In this document: piece after piece, positions 45,288 to 54,511 of the stretch
Position numbering within the stretch: position 1 is the first letter of the stretch
How the letters are laid out: each line of letters starts with the position of its first letter
Origin: Pectobacterium atrosepticum
GTDB taxonomy: Bacteria; Pseudomonadota; Gammaproteobacteria; Enterobacterales; Enterobacteriaceae
Assembly: GCA_019056595.1 (NCBI GenBank)
Contig: CP036163.1
Location: 4,588,001 to 4,652,000, forward strand
Direction: 5' to 3'
DNA: 64,000 nt
Made by a program: the position numbers and the translations under genes
The notes under the pieces: model-generated
Database searches by the model: none
What the model was told of the DNA's origin: nothing
Seen by the model: the letters and a program-made list of their open reading frames with translations, nothing else

Positions 45288-47081
45288 TTAGGCTTGCTGC
45301 TCTGCCAGCCATTGGCGTAGGCGTTCGGGCTGTTGTGCGCCGCTCAGTCGAGCCTGTTCTTCACCGTTTTCAAGCCATAGTAGGGTCGGTAGTGTTCTTA
45401 CCGCCAGTTTCTCCGCCAGTGCAATGTGATGATCGGCGTCCAGATAATGGCTCGGCAACTGGCGGTATTCCTCGTTATCCAGAATTGTTTCCAGTTGGCG
45501 GTAAAGGCTCTTACAGTGGACGCAGCGCTCTGCACCGATTAGCAACAGCTGTGGGCCAGCCTGTGTTGCCAGTTCTGTCCAATCGTCGGCGGTAAGCGGA
45601 GCAAAGCGCTCACGGTTGACGGCAAAGAGTTTCGGGCTGCGCTTGAGGTCTTCGCTGTCGGTCGCGACGCACAGGGCATCGCCGCTCTTTTTATAAGGGC
45701 GCGTGCCGTCAATACGAATGACGCTGGCGAAGCCGGGCGCGGCGGCTCCGGGCTGGCGTAGCTGAGTGTTGTCGGGGGCTATGACTGGCGTTTCCTGCGG
45801 GCGCGATAGCTGTGGCACCCACTCGTAGGGCACGCGATAGGCGCGATACAGCATGTTGGTGTTCACCGTCTTACCCCAGTAGGGGGAAATAAACTCCCAG
45901 ACAATCTCATGATCGACGGTGACTTCAAACAGCCGGCCGTTGGCCCCTTCATTAATCAGCGTATTGCCGTTCGGCAGGCGCTGGATGTTGCTGATGTACG
46001 GGCTGTAAAAACGGAAGGCGTCGGTAGGGTGTGGAATGTCCGCTTCGTAAGGCGAATAACGCCAGACAATATCCAGCGTTACCGGATTGATTTCCAACAC
46101 GCGGGAATGGTCGCGCCAGGCATTTTTCACCCCATCGGGGGATGCCGGATTGGGTGTGCCGTAGCCTGCCCAACCGCCGTTATCAAACACCAGAATATTG
46201 CCTGCGCCCGGCAAACCCGCTGGGATCATATGCGCGTGGTGCTGGCCGATAATCCAGCCGATGTGTTTGAGTTCAGGTGTGTTGTAATTGGGGCCAAGCT
46301 GCCAGACGATGTTACCGCTCAGCTTGTCGATGATGGCGATAATGTTGGATTCGCGTGCGTCCCAGATGATGTTATCGGGGTGGAAACGGGTATCGCCCTG
46401 ATCGAACCATGGATTGGGGCCGAGTGCCGACATCGAGTTGATATGCATCCAGTCGCCCATCCCGCCGCCGCTCTTGCGCAGGTTGGGATTGTTGTACAGC
46501 GCGGTTTTGGCATCGTCATCAAAGCCCAGCTCGTCGAAATGGTCGCTGCACCGCCACTCCCATAAAATATTACCCTGCCAGTCCACCTCTATGATGGTGT
46601 CATCAAGCAGTAGTTTGTCGCTGATGCGTTCATTGTGCAGGTTGGTGTGCGCCAGCAATAGCGTGTTGCCGCCAATCGACTGCGGTTCTTGCCCCGGTGC
46701 GTAATAGCCGACCGGATTGCCGCTGCGCTGGTAATCATGATGGACGCGCGCCATCCATTCGGGTGGAAGGTCTGGATCGGTAATGTGTTCATAACCGTTG
46801 AATTTCCAGACGACGTTGCCATCCCAGTCCACCTGAATCAGATCGACCATGTCCTGCATACCGTAGCGCGAATCACGTTCGCCGCTGTGTCCGAGGATGT
46901 AACCGCCGGGCAGAATTTTGTTAGGGAAACCGTGCAGGCCTTCCCACAGGCGCAGTTCGGTGCCGTTCATATCCACCAGCACTGCGCCGCGCTCCAGTGC
47001 CTGAAAGACGGTGTAGCCGCCCCAGGCTTTTTCCGGGTTGAAAATTGTCGTGCCGGTTGGGTAGACGGAAGGGTGTCCCAT
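45288..47081 (-). CDS. Arylsulfotransferase (ASST) fused to a C-terminal thioredoxin-like domain
   Basis: A 597-residue protein. Residues ~20-450 are an ASST-type beta-propeller with repeated IIEVDWQGNILWEW and GNIVWQL blades and His-rich sites (WMHINS with His213; HHAHM at 281-285). Residues ~500-597 are thioredoxin-like: LLLIGAERCVHCKS (Cys520, Cys523) and the cis-proline RTLPTLLW (Pro565). No signal peptide is seen, so it should be cytoplasmic, unlike periplasmic AssT of uropathogenic E. coli. ASST moves sulfate from aryl sulfate esters to phenolic acceptors without PAPS. It lies 16 bp after a sulfonate-type ABC ATPase gene, suggesting it handles imported sulfate esters as sulfur source. 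Confidence 0.88.
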   Translation of the reverse strand: MGHPSVYPTGTTIFNPEKAWGGYTVFQALERGAVLVDMNGTELRLWEGLHGFPNKILPGGYILGHSGERDSRYGMQDMVDLIQVDWDGNVVWKFNGYEHITDPDLPPEWMARVHHDYQRSGNPVGYYAPGQEPQSIGGNTLLLAHTNLHNERISDKLLLDDTIIEVDWQGNILWEWRCSDHFDELGFDDDAKTALYNNPNLRKSGGGMGDWMHINSMSALGPNPWFDQGDTRFHPDNIIWDARESNIIAIIDKLSGNIVWQLGPNYNTPELKHIGWIIGQHHAHMIPAGLPGAGNILVFDNGGWAGYGTPNPASPDGVKNAWRDHSRVLEINPVTLDIVWRYSPYEADIPHPTDAFRFYSPYISNIQRLPNGNTLINEGANGRLFEVTVDHEIVWEFISPYWGKTVNTNMLYRAYRVPYEWVPQLSRPQETPVIAPDNTQLRQPGAAAPGFASVIRIDGTRPYKKSGDALCVATDSEDLKRSPKLFAVNRERFAPLTADDWTELATQAGPQLLLIGAERCVHCKSLYRQLETILDNEEYRQLPSHYLDADHHIALAEKLAVRTLPTLLWLENGEEQARLSGAQQPERLRQWLAEQQA

Positions 47082-47097
47082 GATGGTGCTCCAGTAT

Positions 47098-47907
47098 TTA
47101 CGTGTTCAGAGAAGAGAGGGCGGTAGCCATGTCGGCAGGCTGCGTCAGTAGCGCAAGTAGATCGCTGCACTGCTGGTGAAAAGCTTGGCTGTCACGCTGA
47201 CGCGGATGTGGTAGCGAAATGGTTGCAATCTGTCGGATACGGCCCGGTCGCGGTGCCAGCACGACAACGCGGTCGGCGAGGTAGACCGCTTCTTCGACGT
47301 CGTGTGTCACCAACAGCGTGGTGGTGCCTTCTGCCTGATGAATACGACGCAGCTCCTGTTGCATCTGCTGACGGGTCAGGGCGTCCAGCGCGCCAAAAGG
47401 TTCATCCAGCATCAAGATGCGTGGATTGCCGACAAGCCCGCGCGCGATAGCCACGCGCTGCGCCATGCCACCGGAAAGTTGGGCGGGCAGGGCGTCGGCA
47501 AAATCCTGCAAATGCACTAACTGAATGAAGTGGTCGATCAGGTGTTTGCGATCTTTTTCGCTGATTGACTCATTCGCCAGCCCGAGTGCGATGTTTTGCC
47601 GCACCGTCAGCCATGGAAACAGGCGCGGTTCCTGAAACACCATGCCGCGCTCACGTCCGATGCCGCGCACGGTTTTTCCTTCTACCAGCACACGCCCTTG
47701 ATAGTCGTTATCTAACCCGACCAACATGCGCAGCAGTGTGGATTTGCCGCAGCCGCTGCTGCCGACAATTGCCACCAGCTCACCGCTGTGAATCGACAAT
47801 GAAAAATCTTCAATCACCGTTAGTGCTTCGCCCTGTACGCGAAACTGTTTACGCAGGTGGTCGAACTGCACCACTGGCGGTGGCACATCAGGGGTTATGG
47901 ACGTCAT
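47098..47907 (-). CDS. ABC ATPase of sulfonate/sulfate-ester importer (SsuB-like)
   Basis: A 269-residue ATPase. Walker A is GSSGCGKSTLLR, the Q-loop MVFQEPRLFPWLTVRQN, the signature LSGGMAQRVAIARGL and Walker B ILMLDEPFGALDALTR; all are SsuB-type. It overlaps the fused permease gene by 4 bp (ATGA) and is followed by the arylsulfotransferase gene. It powers the fused permease. Confidence 0.92.
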   Translation of the reverse strand: MTSITPDVPPPVVQFDHLRKQFRVQGEALTVIEDFSLSIHSGELVAIVGSSGCGKSTLLRMLVGLDNDYQGRVLVEGKTVRGIGRERGMVFQEPRLFPWLTVRQNIALGLANESISEKDRKHLIDHFIQLVHLQDFADALPAQLSGGMAQRVAIARGLVGNPRILMLDEPFGALDALTRQQMQQELRRIHQAEGTTTLLVTHDVEEAVYLADRVVVLAPRPGRIRQIATISLPHPRQRDSQAFHQQCSDLLALLTQPADMATALSSLNT

Positions 47908-49505
47908 TCGATTTCTCCTGCGGAACGCCAGCGCGTCATCCGCTGTTCCAGACCTAATCCGACGCGGTCGAGCACCGCGCCCATTAATCCAATCAATAAC
48001 ATGCCGCTGATAATCAAAGGCATGTCCAGCAGTTGCTGAGCGTTGATCATCAGGCTGCCGATTCCGGTGCCGGATGACATGAAATATTCTGCGCCGATGG
48101 TGCCAAGCCAGGCGTAAATCAGCGACAGGCGTAAACCCGCAAAGATGGCAGGTGCGGCTCCCGGCAAAATTAGGACTCGCAGACGAGTCGATAAACGCAG
48201 TTGCAACACCAGCGCGACTTCCTGTAAGGCCTGCGAACGTTGGCGAATGCCGCGATGGCTGGCCACTAGCATGGGAAAGAAAGAGGCGAGTGCGACAAAC
48301 GTGATTTTTCCAGCTTCATCGTTACCGACCCAAGCGGTCAGCAGTGGCAGCCAGGCAAATAGAGCAATCTGGCGCAGCGTCGCGACCGTGGGGGTGAAGA
48401 GGGCGTCGCTGGTGGCATTCAGTCCCAGCAACACGCCGCCTACGAGACCCGCGACAATGCCGCATACCGCGCCGGCGAGCGCGCGCGTCAGACTGGCCTG
48501 CATCGCCTCGGGCAGTGAGCCATCGTGGATGCCTTGCAGCAGCATGTGCCACACGTCGGCGGGTGGGGGAAGTAAGAGCGGATCGATCCAGCCGAAGCGG
48601 CTGGCCTGCTGCCATAACAGCAGAAGCAGAAACGGTAAAACCAGTGCCGATAGTTTGCGAGACGGTGTTGTGGTTAATTGGCTGAGTGGCGGATGCGGCC
48701 AGAAGACCAGACGGCGCTCCAGTTGATTGATCAACCACTCCATTGTCAGTCCAGCTAGCCCGATGACGGCGATGCAGACAAACACGATGTCTAGCTGAAA
48801 CAGCTGACGCCCCCATACCAGCAGATAGCCAATGCCCTGAGATGATGCCAGCAGCTCGACCACGATCAGCGACACCCACGCCTGCGAAAGCGCGAGCCGC
48901 AAGCCGGTTAGCCAGGTTGGGAACGCGGCAGGTAGCGTTAGTTTGACGAGGCGCTGGTGCCACGGAAGACGTAGGGTGCGGGCGACTTCTTGTAGCGCAT
49001 GCGGCACGTTGCGCACGCCTGTTTGCGTATGTAGCGTCACTGGAATAATCACGGCCTTGATGATAACCGCCAGTTTTAGGCCGTCATCAATGCCAAACAG
49101 CACCATAAACAACGGGATCCAGCCTAGTGTCGGAATTTGCGCCAGCGCGTATACCGTCGGATGCAGCAGGTGTTCGGCACGGCGTGATGCTCCCATGAGC
49201 GCACCGAGCAGCGTGCCTGCCAGTAAACCTGCCAGTAAACCTGCCAGTAGGCCGCCGACTAGCCGTTGCAGGCTGATAAAGAGTTGTGGCAGAAGATCGT
49301 TATGCCAAAGTTCGACAGCGGTGTTGGCGACGATATTGGGGGCAGGAAGAATCTGAGCGGGCATCCAGCCGTAGTGGGTGCTGGTGTACCACAGCGCCAG
49401 TAACGCCAGTGGCACTACTATTGGCACTACAAGAGAATAGACCCGCGCTATCGGCAGAGCAGGCCAGAGGGTCACTGTTTTTTTCAGCACTATAGACTTA
49501 TTCAT
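47904..49505 (-). CDS. Fused double permease of the sulfate-ester/sulfonate importer (two SsuC-like domains)
   Basis: A 533-residue protein with two SsuC/TauC-type permease domains in one chain (~1-265 and ~285-533). Each has an EAA loop (ARTLRLPWHQRLVKLTLPAAFP; ALVLQLRLSTRLRVLILPGA). SsuC is normally ~260 residues and acts as a dimer, so this chain would be a covalent dimer. The first domain contains a short tandem repeat in TM sequence (LLAGLLAGLLAG). It precedes the ATPase and ASST-thioredoxin genes and is divergent from the SBP gene. Confidence 0.9.
   Translation of the reverse strand: MNKSIVLKKTVTLWPALPIARVYSLVVPIVVPLALLALWYTSTHYGWMPAQILPAPNIVANTAVELWHNDLLPQLFISLQRLVGGLLAGLLAGLLAGTLLGALMGASRRAEHLLHPTVYALAQIPTLGWIPLFMVLFGIDDGLKLAVIIKAVIIPVTLHTQTGVRNVPHALQEVARTLRLPWHQRLVKLTLPAAFPTWLTGLRLALSQAWVSLIVVELLASSQGIGYLLVWGRQLFQLDIVFVCIAVIGLAGLTMEWLINQLERRLVFWPHPPLSQLTTTPSRKLSALVLPFLLLLLWQQASRFGWIDPLLLPPPADVWHMLLQGIHDGSLPEAMQASLTRALAGAVCGIVAGLVGGVLLGLNATSDALFTPTVATLRQIALFAWLPLLTAWVGNDEAGKITFVALASFFPMLVASHRGIRQRSQALQEVALVLQLRLSTRLRVLILPGAAPAIFAGLRLSLIYAWLGTIGAEYFMSSGTGIGSLMINAQQLLDMPLIISGMLLIGLMGAVLDRVGLGLEQRMTRWRSAGEIE
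49219..49252. repeat. Three-copy 12-bp tandem repeat inside the fused permease
   Basis: The unit gccagtaaacct occurs about three times in a row, encoding repeated LLAG within a TM helix. It keeps the frame, so copy-number change would lengthen or shorten the helix by four residues per unit. Confidence 0.7.
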
Positions 49506-49743
49506 TTTATTTCACGAAATCCCCACGGCTGGATGAATAAGTAATAAAAAACAGGTTTACACGCGGAAGGCCAATGCAATAAAGCGATGGCCGTCGTGCA
49601 AGAAATGCATATGCGTAGCCTGAGCCCGCCCGCGCTGATTCATGCTTTTTTCCGCTGAGCAAACCTGTAAATGTTATTTAAGCCTGACGCCGACGGTTCG
49701 TTAGTTTTCATGGCAGATGAAACGGATTATTGAGGAAAACCGT
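49506..49743. promoter_or_regulatory. Divergent promoter region of the sulfate-ester cluster
   Basis: A 238-bp spacer between the fused permease and SBP genes with no gene seen. It should hold promoters in both directions, presumably under the adjacent LysR regulator and/or CysB/Cbl; no operator is assigned by eye. Confidence 0.45.
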
Positions 49744-50874
49744 ATGCAGCATGCAATCCCTTTAGCGTTGATAACCCCTTATTCTCGCTGGCGGCTGGGA
49801 ATGAATAAGATTCTTGGCATGACGTTACTGATGAGTGCCGCACTCGTTTCAGCGGTACAGGCGGACGATAGCGTAACGCCGGATGCACAGAAGCCGACGG
49901 AGATTCGTATCGGTTTGCCGGACCAAAGCGCAGGCAGTAAACCCTTTATCCGCGGGCCGTTGGGGCTGGCACATATTCAAAAACAGCTGGAGAAAGAATT
50001 TGAGCCACAGGGCATCAAAATTCAGTGGTCGTTCTTTAAAGGCGCAGGGCCAGCGGTGAATGAGGCGCTGGCAAACAAGCAGTTGGACGTGGTGTATCTG
50101 GGCGATCTGGCCGCCATTATTGGCCGAGCGGGTGGTCTGCCGACGCGGGTACTAGTGGGATCGCGTGGTTCTAATTCTTATCTGGCGGTAACGCCGGAAT
50201 CGGGTATTCAACGCATTGAGGATTTACGCGGCAAGCGGATTGCGGTCTACAAAGGAACGGCCGATCAGCTGTCGTTTGAACGTGCAATTAAAAGTGTTGG
50301 GCTGAATGAACGCGATGTGCGGGTGATTAATCTCGACTGGACGGCGGGCAAAGCGGCGCTGGCAGCCAGACGCGTTGATGCGGTGTGGGGCGGCGTCTCT
50401 CTGCTGGCATTGCGCAAGCAGGGCATCAATATCGTTACCACCAGCCGTGCGCTCGGTTGGACGAACACCACGCAGGCTGCGGTGCTGGCGACGCAGGATT
50501 TTATCGATCGCTACCCAGGAACGACGCAGCAACTGGTGAATGTATTGGTAGATAATGCGCAGTGGAGCGGCGATGCGCAGCACTTGCCGGAATACACGGC
50601 ACTGATGTCCGAGCAGAGCCAGATTCCACAGGCTATTTTTCAGGAAGAGCTGAAAGCGGAAGATCTCCCATTCCAAAGCTCGCCACGCCTCGACCCATTC
50701 CTGCTCAGCAGCTTGCAGGACAGCATCGAGCGGGCGAAAGCCGCTGGGCTGATTCGCAATACGTTCTCGGCCAGCGACTGGTTCGACGGTCAGTTTGCCG
50801 ATCGAGCATTAAAGGCCAAAGGGCTGGAATCGAACTGGTCGGTGTATGACGCCAGCGGCAATCCCGTGAAATAA
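49744..50874 (+). CDS. Periplasmic substrate-binding protein of the sulfate-ester/sulfonate importer (SsuA-like)
   Basis: A 376-residue SBP. A signal peptide core MNKILGMTLLMSAALVSAVQA precedes the mature protein; cleavage is near VQADD. The mature part shows EIRIGLPDQSAGSKPFIRGP, FKGAGPAVNEALANKQLDVV and LRGKRIAVYKGTADQLSFER, typical of SsuA-type proteins. The start is uncertain: ATG 49744 has GAGG upstream, and ATG 49801 gives a shorter, more normal signal peptide. It is divergent from the permease, ATPase and ASST genes. Confidence 0.88.
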   Translation: MQHAIPLALITPYSRWRLGMNKILGMTLLMSAALVSAVQADDSVTPDAQKPTEIRIGLPDQSAGSKPFIRGPLGLAHIQKQLEKEFEPQGIKIQWSFFKGAGPAVNEALANKQLDVVYLGDLAAIIGRAGGLPTRVLVGSRGSNSYLAVTPESGIQRIEDLRGKRIAVYKGTADQLSFERAIKSVGLNERDVRVINLDWTAGKAALAARRVDAVWGGVSLLALRKQGINIVTTSRALGWTNTTQAAVLATQDFIDRYPGTTQQLVNVLVDNAQWSGDAQHLPEYTALMSEQSQIPQAIFQEELKAEDLPFQSSPRLDPFLLSSLQDSIERAKAAGLIRNTFSASDWFDGQFADRALKAKGLESNWSVYDASGNPVK

Positions 50875-50886
50875 TCATCAAGGCGT

Positions 50887-51825
50887 TCAGATGGTCGGCA
50901 GTGCTGGAGCCGGTGAGCGCAGCCTGTCTTGTGCCAGTAGGGTTTCAATCATCAGTTCGGCCAGTGGCGGCAGTGTTCTCTGCAAACAGGTGACAATACC
51001 GAAGCGGGTTTGCATGTTTCCCCATTCCGGTGGTGTTCCCGTCAGCGGAATTTCTACCAGTTGATGGCTTAATCGTCCTAGCGCGAAGCCATCCTCGCTG
51101 GCGAAGCTGATAGCCTGCGTGTGGCGCAAAATACTGAAGACGGAATAGATATGGTCACACTGAATCTGCGGCCGGTAGTCGGGCTGGCGCGTTAGGGCAG
51201 CCAAAACCTTGCGCATGCCGACGGGCATAAAAGGGGAGGCGAGCGGAAAGCGTAGCAAATCGTCCGGCGTCACGTTTGTCTGCTGTGCCAACGGATGTGA
51301 GGAGTGGCAGATAAAGATGCAGCGCTGTTGGCTTAATGGCTGCACATGGAGGTTCGTTTCCATTTCGGCCTGCCAGGTATCGGCAACGATGAAAGGCCAC
51401 TCGTCGGCCAACAGCCGCTCACGCAGCGATTGCCAGTTATCCACGCTGTAGGTGACTCTGGCTCGTGGACGAAGGGCATGGAAATGTGCGACCGCTTTGG
51501 GGATCAGCGAGGTAGACGGTGCAGGGCCGCAGCCGAATGTGAGTTCGCCTTCCTGCGCCTCGCTGATTTGCTGCATGTCGGTCATCAACTCCCAGGACAG
51601 CTCCTGCATACGCCGCGCAAACGGCAGCAACGTATTGCCCTGCCATGTCAGCGCAAAGCGTCGGCTCTGACGATCGATAAGCGGATGTCCCATCGTTTGT
51701 TCCAGCGCTTGAATACTGCGGCTGAATGCCGACTGCGACAGACAGACCGCTTCTGCGGCCTGTACAAAACTCCCGTGTTCGGACAGTGCAAGAAAATTGC
51801 GTAATTGCCGTAAATCCAGATGCAT
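50887..51825 (-). CDS. LysR-family regulator of the sulfate-ester cluster
   Basis: A 312-residue LysR regulator. The N-terminal HTH is at ~18-42 (SFVQAAEAVCLSQSAFSRSI) and the effector domain shows GELTFGCGPAPSTSLIP. It converges with the SBP gene (12 bp between stops). Its position recalls SftR of Pseudomonas putida, a LysR regulator of sulfate-ester genes; the comparison is by context only. The likely targets are the SBP and the permease-ATPase-ASST operon. Confidence 0.85.
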   Translation of the reverse strand: MHLDLRQLRNFLALSEHGSFVQAAEAVCLSQSAFSRSIQALEQTMGHPLIDRQSRRFALTWQGNTLLPFARRMQELSWELMTDMQQISEAQEGELTFGCGPAPSTSLIPKAVAHFHALRPRARVTYSVDNWQSLRERLLADEWPFIVADTWQAEMETNLHVQPLSQQRCIFICHSSHPLAQQTNVTPDDLLRFPLASPFMPVGMRKVLAALTRQPDYRPQIQCDHIYSVFSILRHTQAISFASEDGFALGRLSHQLVEIPLTGTPPEWGNMQTRFGIVTCLQRTLPPLAELMIETLLAQDRLRSPAPALPTI

Positions 51826-51972
51826 ATTGCAGCTACCTACCAGTATCGATTTTCCCCACTTTTTAGGCGGAGGTTGGATAGCAACGCAATGAACAAAACG
51901 TTATAAGTTATAGCGAATTGATTGCTATGGGCCTCCAACACGCGAAGGCGGCCGTCAGGCCGCGGTCAGCGG

Positions 51973-52731
51973 CTATCTTGCCAGCGCACAAGAAAAATCC
52001 TGAATTTCTTCCACTGAGCCGAGACTCATATTGAACACGTCAAGGCTGCTGGCGAGCAGCACCTTCTCGCCCGTCGGCGTAGAAACCATCGCAAGGCCGT
52101 ATTTGCCGATAGATTCATTTCGCTGCTGTGCGTAGCGATCCAAGGTTTTGAACGGATCGCTTTGCGTCAGTTCGTTCGCTGTGAGCGTTTTTGCCAGATA
52201 GGTGTGCCCGTTAATTTTCACGGGCAGCGCTTTCCAGTCGCCAGAGAGCGTAGGGAACTGCTGATTTAGCGTTTGATAAATTTCGGGGCGCAGGCAAGCA
52301 ATGTGGATATGCAACTGGTTTTGCGTGCGGCCATAGCGTGAGTTAATCGCCAGCGAAATATAATCATCTTTGATCGGTTTACCTGCTTCGCGCGACAGAT
52401 GGCCGCGTCTGTCCCATGCCTGCATGAAGAGATTGGGCGTGTTTTGCTGTAAGAGTTCGGGACTCTCGATGCCGCTGATTTTATCTGCTGGGAGCAGCAG
52501 GTCGTGATAGGGGCCATTTCTGTCATCAAAGAGCACGTAGCCCTCTGCCAGATTGACCTCCAGACAGGGTGCCGGATTACCGCTGTGTTGCTGGTTGGGC
52601 ACGCACTGTTCACTGACTATTTCCCACAGCGCATTACTGTTTCCTCGGACAACCTTCCACCCTATTGTTGTGGCCGCTGTGAGCAAAATGATGGCAGAAA
52701 CAGTGAAGATCAGGATCGTGTTGCGTTTCAT
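51973..52731 (-). CDS. cdh: Cdh, CDP-diacylglycerol pyrophosphatase
   Basis: A 252-residue membrane-anchored hydrolase with one N-terminal TM (~7-25). It follows E. coli Cdh: LWEIVSEQCVPNQQ, GYVLFDDRNGPYHDLLLP, the HIT-like catalytic triad NQLHIHIACLRPE (~138-150), KYGLAMV and EEIQDFSCAL. It splits CDP-diacylglycerol to phosphatidate and CMP. The start follows GGAGACCCGTC. Single gene. Confidence 0.93.
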   Translation of the reverse strand: MKRNTILIFTVSAIILLTAATTIGWKVVRGNSNALWEIVSEQCVPNQQHSGNPAPCLEVNLAEGYVLFDDRNGPYHDLLLPADKISGIESPELLQQNTPNLFMQAWDRRGHLSREAGKPIKDDYISLAINSRYGRTQNQLHIHIACLRPEIYQTLNQQFPTLSGDWKALPVKINGHTYLAKTLTANELTQSDPFKTLDRYAQQRNESIGKYGLAMVSTPTGEKVLLASSLDVFNMSLGSVEEIQDFSCALAR

Positions 52732-53222
52732 GACGGGTCTCCGGCTGGCGAAAAATATCAGGATAAACGGAGCATGAGAAAGTACCGATGATCAGTATGG
52801 AACAGGGGCGATGTCATTAATATGACCCTGCGGCAAAAGGCCAAAGCCTAATCGGTAACGGATTGTAAGGGGAGTAAGCGGCAAGAGGAACGGATGATAA
52901 CGTGCCGGGATGACAGAAAGTTATCCCAGCAGAGCATTGTGTTATGGATGCTCGACGATAGGAATCAGAACAAATAGACCCGCACGTCCACGTCGCCATA
53001 AATAATGCCGTCATAACCACGAGGCTATCCGCGTGGTGGCACTTGTATCGTCAACGGGATCGCAGTCGAGGGTATTCCGCTATGCCTGCTGGCGGCGGCT
53101 ATTGCGAGCCTTGTAGCGCTGGCCCGAAGGGTGAATCTCGTTTATGGGGTGAGTAAGGGAAACCAACGTACAAGCAGCTTGAAGTATGACGGGAATATAA
53201 GGTGAAGTAGATTTGCTGGCGA
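52732..53222. other. Spacer between cdh and the LuxR gene, with a truncated ERIC end
   Basis: No gene is supported in these ~490 bp. Near 53145-53200 the sequence gggtgagtaaggg...cttgaagtatgacggg repeats one flank of the ERIC element on the other strand. The GC-rich part 53030-53130 has a short open frame in one direction without start or ribosome site. Confidence 0.5.
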
Positions 53223-53960
53223 TTATAACGGCTCAGGTTTAATGAGCTGTAATTCCACACCCAGTCTTATGGCATGTTTGGCATTCAGCACGCCCAGTTT
53301 TTTTACCACATTACCAATATGGAATTTAACGGTGCTGATTTTGATATCTAGAATCAGCGCAATTTCCGGGTAGGTTTTTCCCATGCTGGCCCAGTAAAGA
53401 ATTTCGTTTTCACGCTGAGAGAATATCTCTTTGTCACCTTGTTTTTTGCTCTGGGGGCTTTGTGTCATCTCTTTGTAAAGCGTGGTGATTTTCTCATGAA
53501 TGGCAATGAGCAGCATTTGCAGTTTGTCTTTATTTTCCTCAACAATACTTTCCATATCCGTTGGCGCATGTTCTTCAAACATAATCGAGAGCGCCGCCAG
53601 ATGATTATTGTTGTCATGCAAGACAAAGGTGTAGCCATTAACAATATCGTATTCTTTTGACAGATTAAAAATCTTGGAGAATTTCAGCTTAGAATTAATA
53701 ACGATGTTGTCTTCCCAAGAGAATGGCGAGACGGTGTTTATCGCCGTCAAAATAACCGGATCAATATGCTGATAATTATTTTCTTTATAGGTATCAACCC
53801 ATTCCTGCGGGTAATTTGAAATGATCACAACCTGAGACGGGTTCTTTTTATTCATGATCATATAGGCGTATTTCAGGTCGCCATACTGCTTTAACTTTCG
53901 GCCGAGATAGCTTTTTATCGTGTTATTGATAATTTCATTGTCAGAGCAAAATACAGACAT
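53223..53960 (-). CDS. LuxR-family acyl-homoserine-lactone receptor (ExpR/VirR type), orphan
   Basis: A 245-residue quorum-sensing regulator. The N-terminal autoinducer domain keeps the TraR-type invariant residues: Trp54, Tyr58, Asp67-Pro68 (HIDPVI) and Trp82 (FSWED), plus Gly109. The LuxR HTH is at ~181-225 (SQRENEILYWASMGKTYPEI, ISTVKFHIGNVVKKLG). It resembles ExpR-type regulators of soft-rot bacteria, which repress virulence genes without AHL. No luxI-type synthase is adjacent, which fits the unlinked receptor (ExpR2/VirR) rather than the expI-linked ExpR1. The gene is AT-rich relative to its surroundings. Confidence 0.9.
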   Translation of the reverse strand: MSVFCSDNEIINNTIKSYLGRKLKQYGDLKYAYMIMNKKNPSQVVIISNYPQEWVDTYKENNYQHIDPVILTAINTVSPFSWEDNIVINSKLKFSKIFNLSKEYDIVNGYTFVLHDNNNHLAALSIMFEEHAPTDMESIVEENKDKLQMLLIAIHEKITTLYKEMTQSPQSKKQGDKEIFSQRENEILYWASMGKTYPEIALILDIKISTVKFHIGNVVKKLGVLNAKHAIRLGVELQLIKPEPL

Positions 53961-54511
53961 GTAACGGCCTCAATAAAAGCGAGAATGTACCCATGATATA
54001 GATGACGTCATAAAAGTATAGTGCTGACCTATACCTAAGTCTAACTACTGTTACCCCATGATATCACTTATAATTTTTTCGTGAACAGGACAATTTATAA
54101 AAAAATTTAAGAAAGTAAATTTTAAAAAAATTGTTACAAATTGATTTGCCAACCCAGGGAATTACTCATACGTTGTTCCTGTTCTGTCGACTGAATTTAG
54201 GGTGTGTGGTGCTAAGCCATGCGCCCTAAAAGCAGTTTCCCCGTCATACTTCAAATTGCCTGTACGCTGGCTCTCCTGCAACGAACGGCTAGAAATGCCT
54301 GTCATTCGGAGCTGGATAGTAAATAATCCGTTTTTCCTTATCAACCCCCGTCATCCTTTGATATTCATCATTGTGCTTTTCTTGTCTTTCTCCCGTTTTT
54401 ACAGACTGTGATGTGGCTTTGTGTAAAGAGGCGGCGGTGAGGCTAATGTTTTGATAATATTGCTATATCGAATCCTATTTTGCTCGTCAGCACAGTCTGG
54501 CAGGAGTGGTG
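53961..54511. other. AT-rich spacer with an ERIC fragment
   Basis: It lies between the divergent LuxR and TetR genes. The part near 54240-54270 (ccgtcatacttcaaattgcc) repeats the left end of the ERIC element. No gene is supported; promoters of both flanking genes must lie here. Confidence 0.5.

Noticed and set aside
45909-46565. A 218-codon plus-strand frame
   Set aside because: Antisense to the arylsulfotransferase gene; its repeats mirror the propeller repeats on the other strand.
48322-48963. A 213-codon minus-strand frame
   Set aside because: Out-of-frame within the fused permease, Arg/Ala-rich, no start signal.
53030-53190. Short frame reading GGTCIVNGIAVEGIP, suggestive of a PAAR-like end
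   Set aside because: No start, no ribosome site and no PAAR repeat pattern; its end runs into an ERIC fragment.
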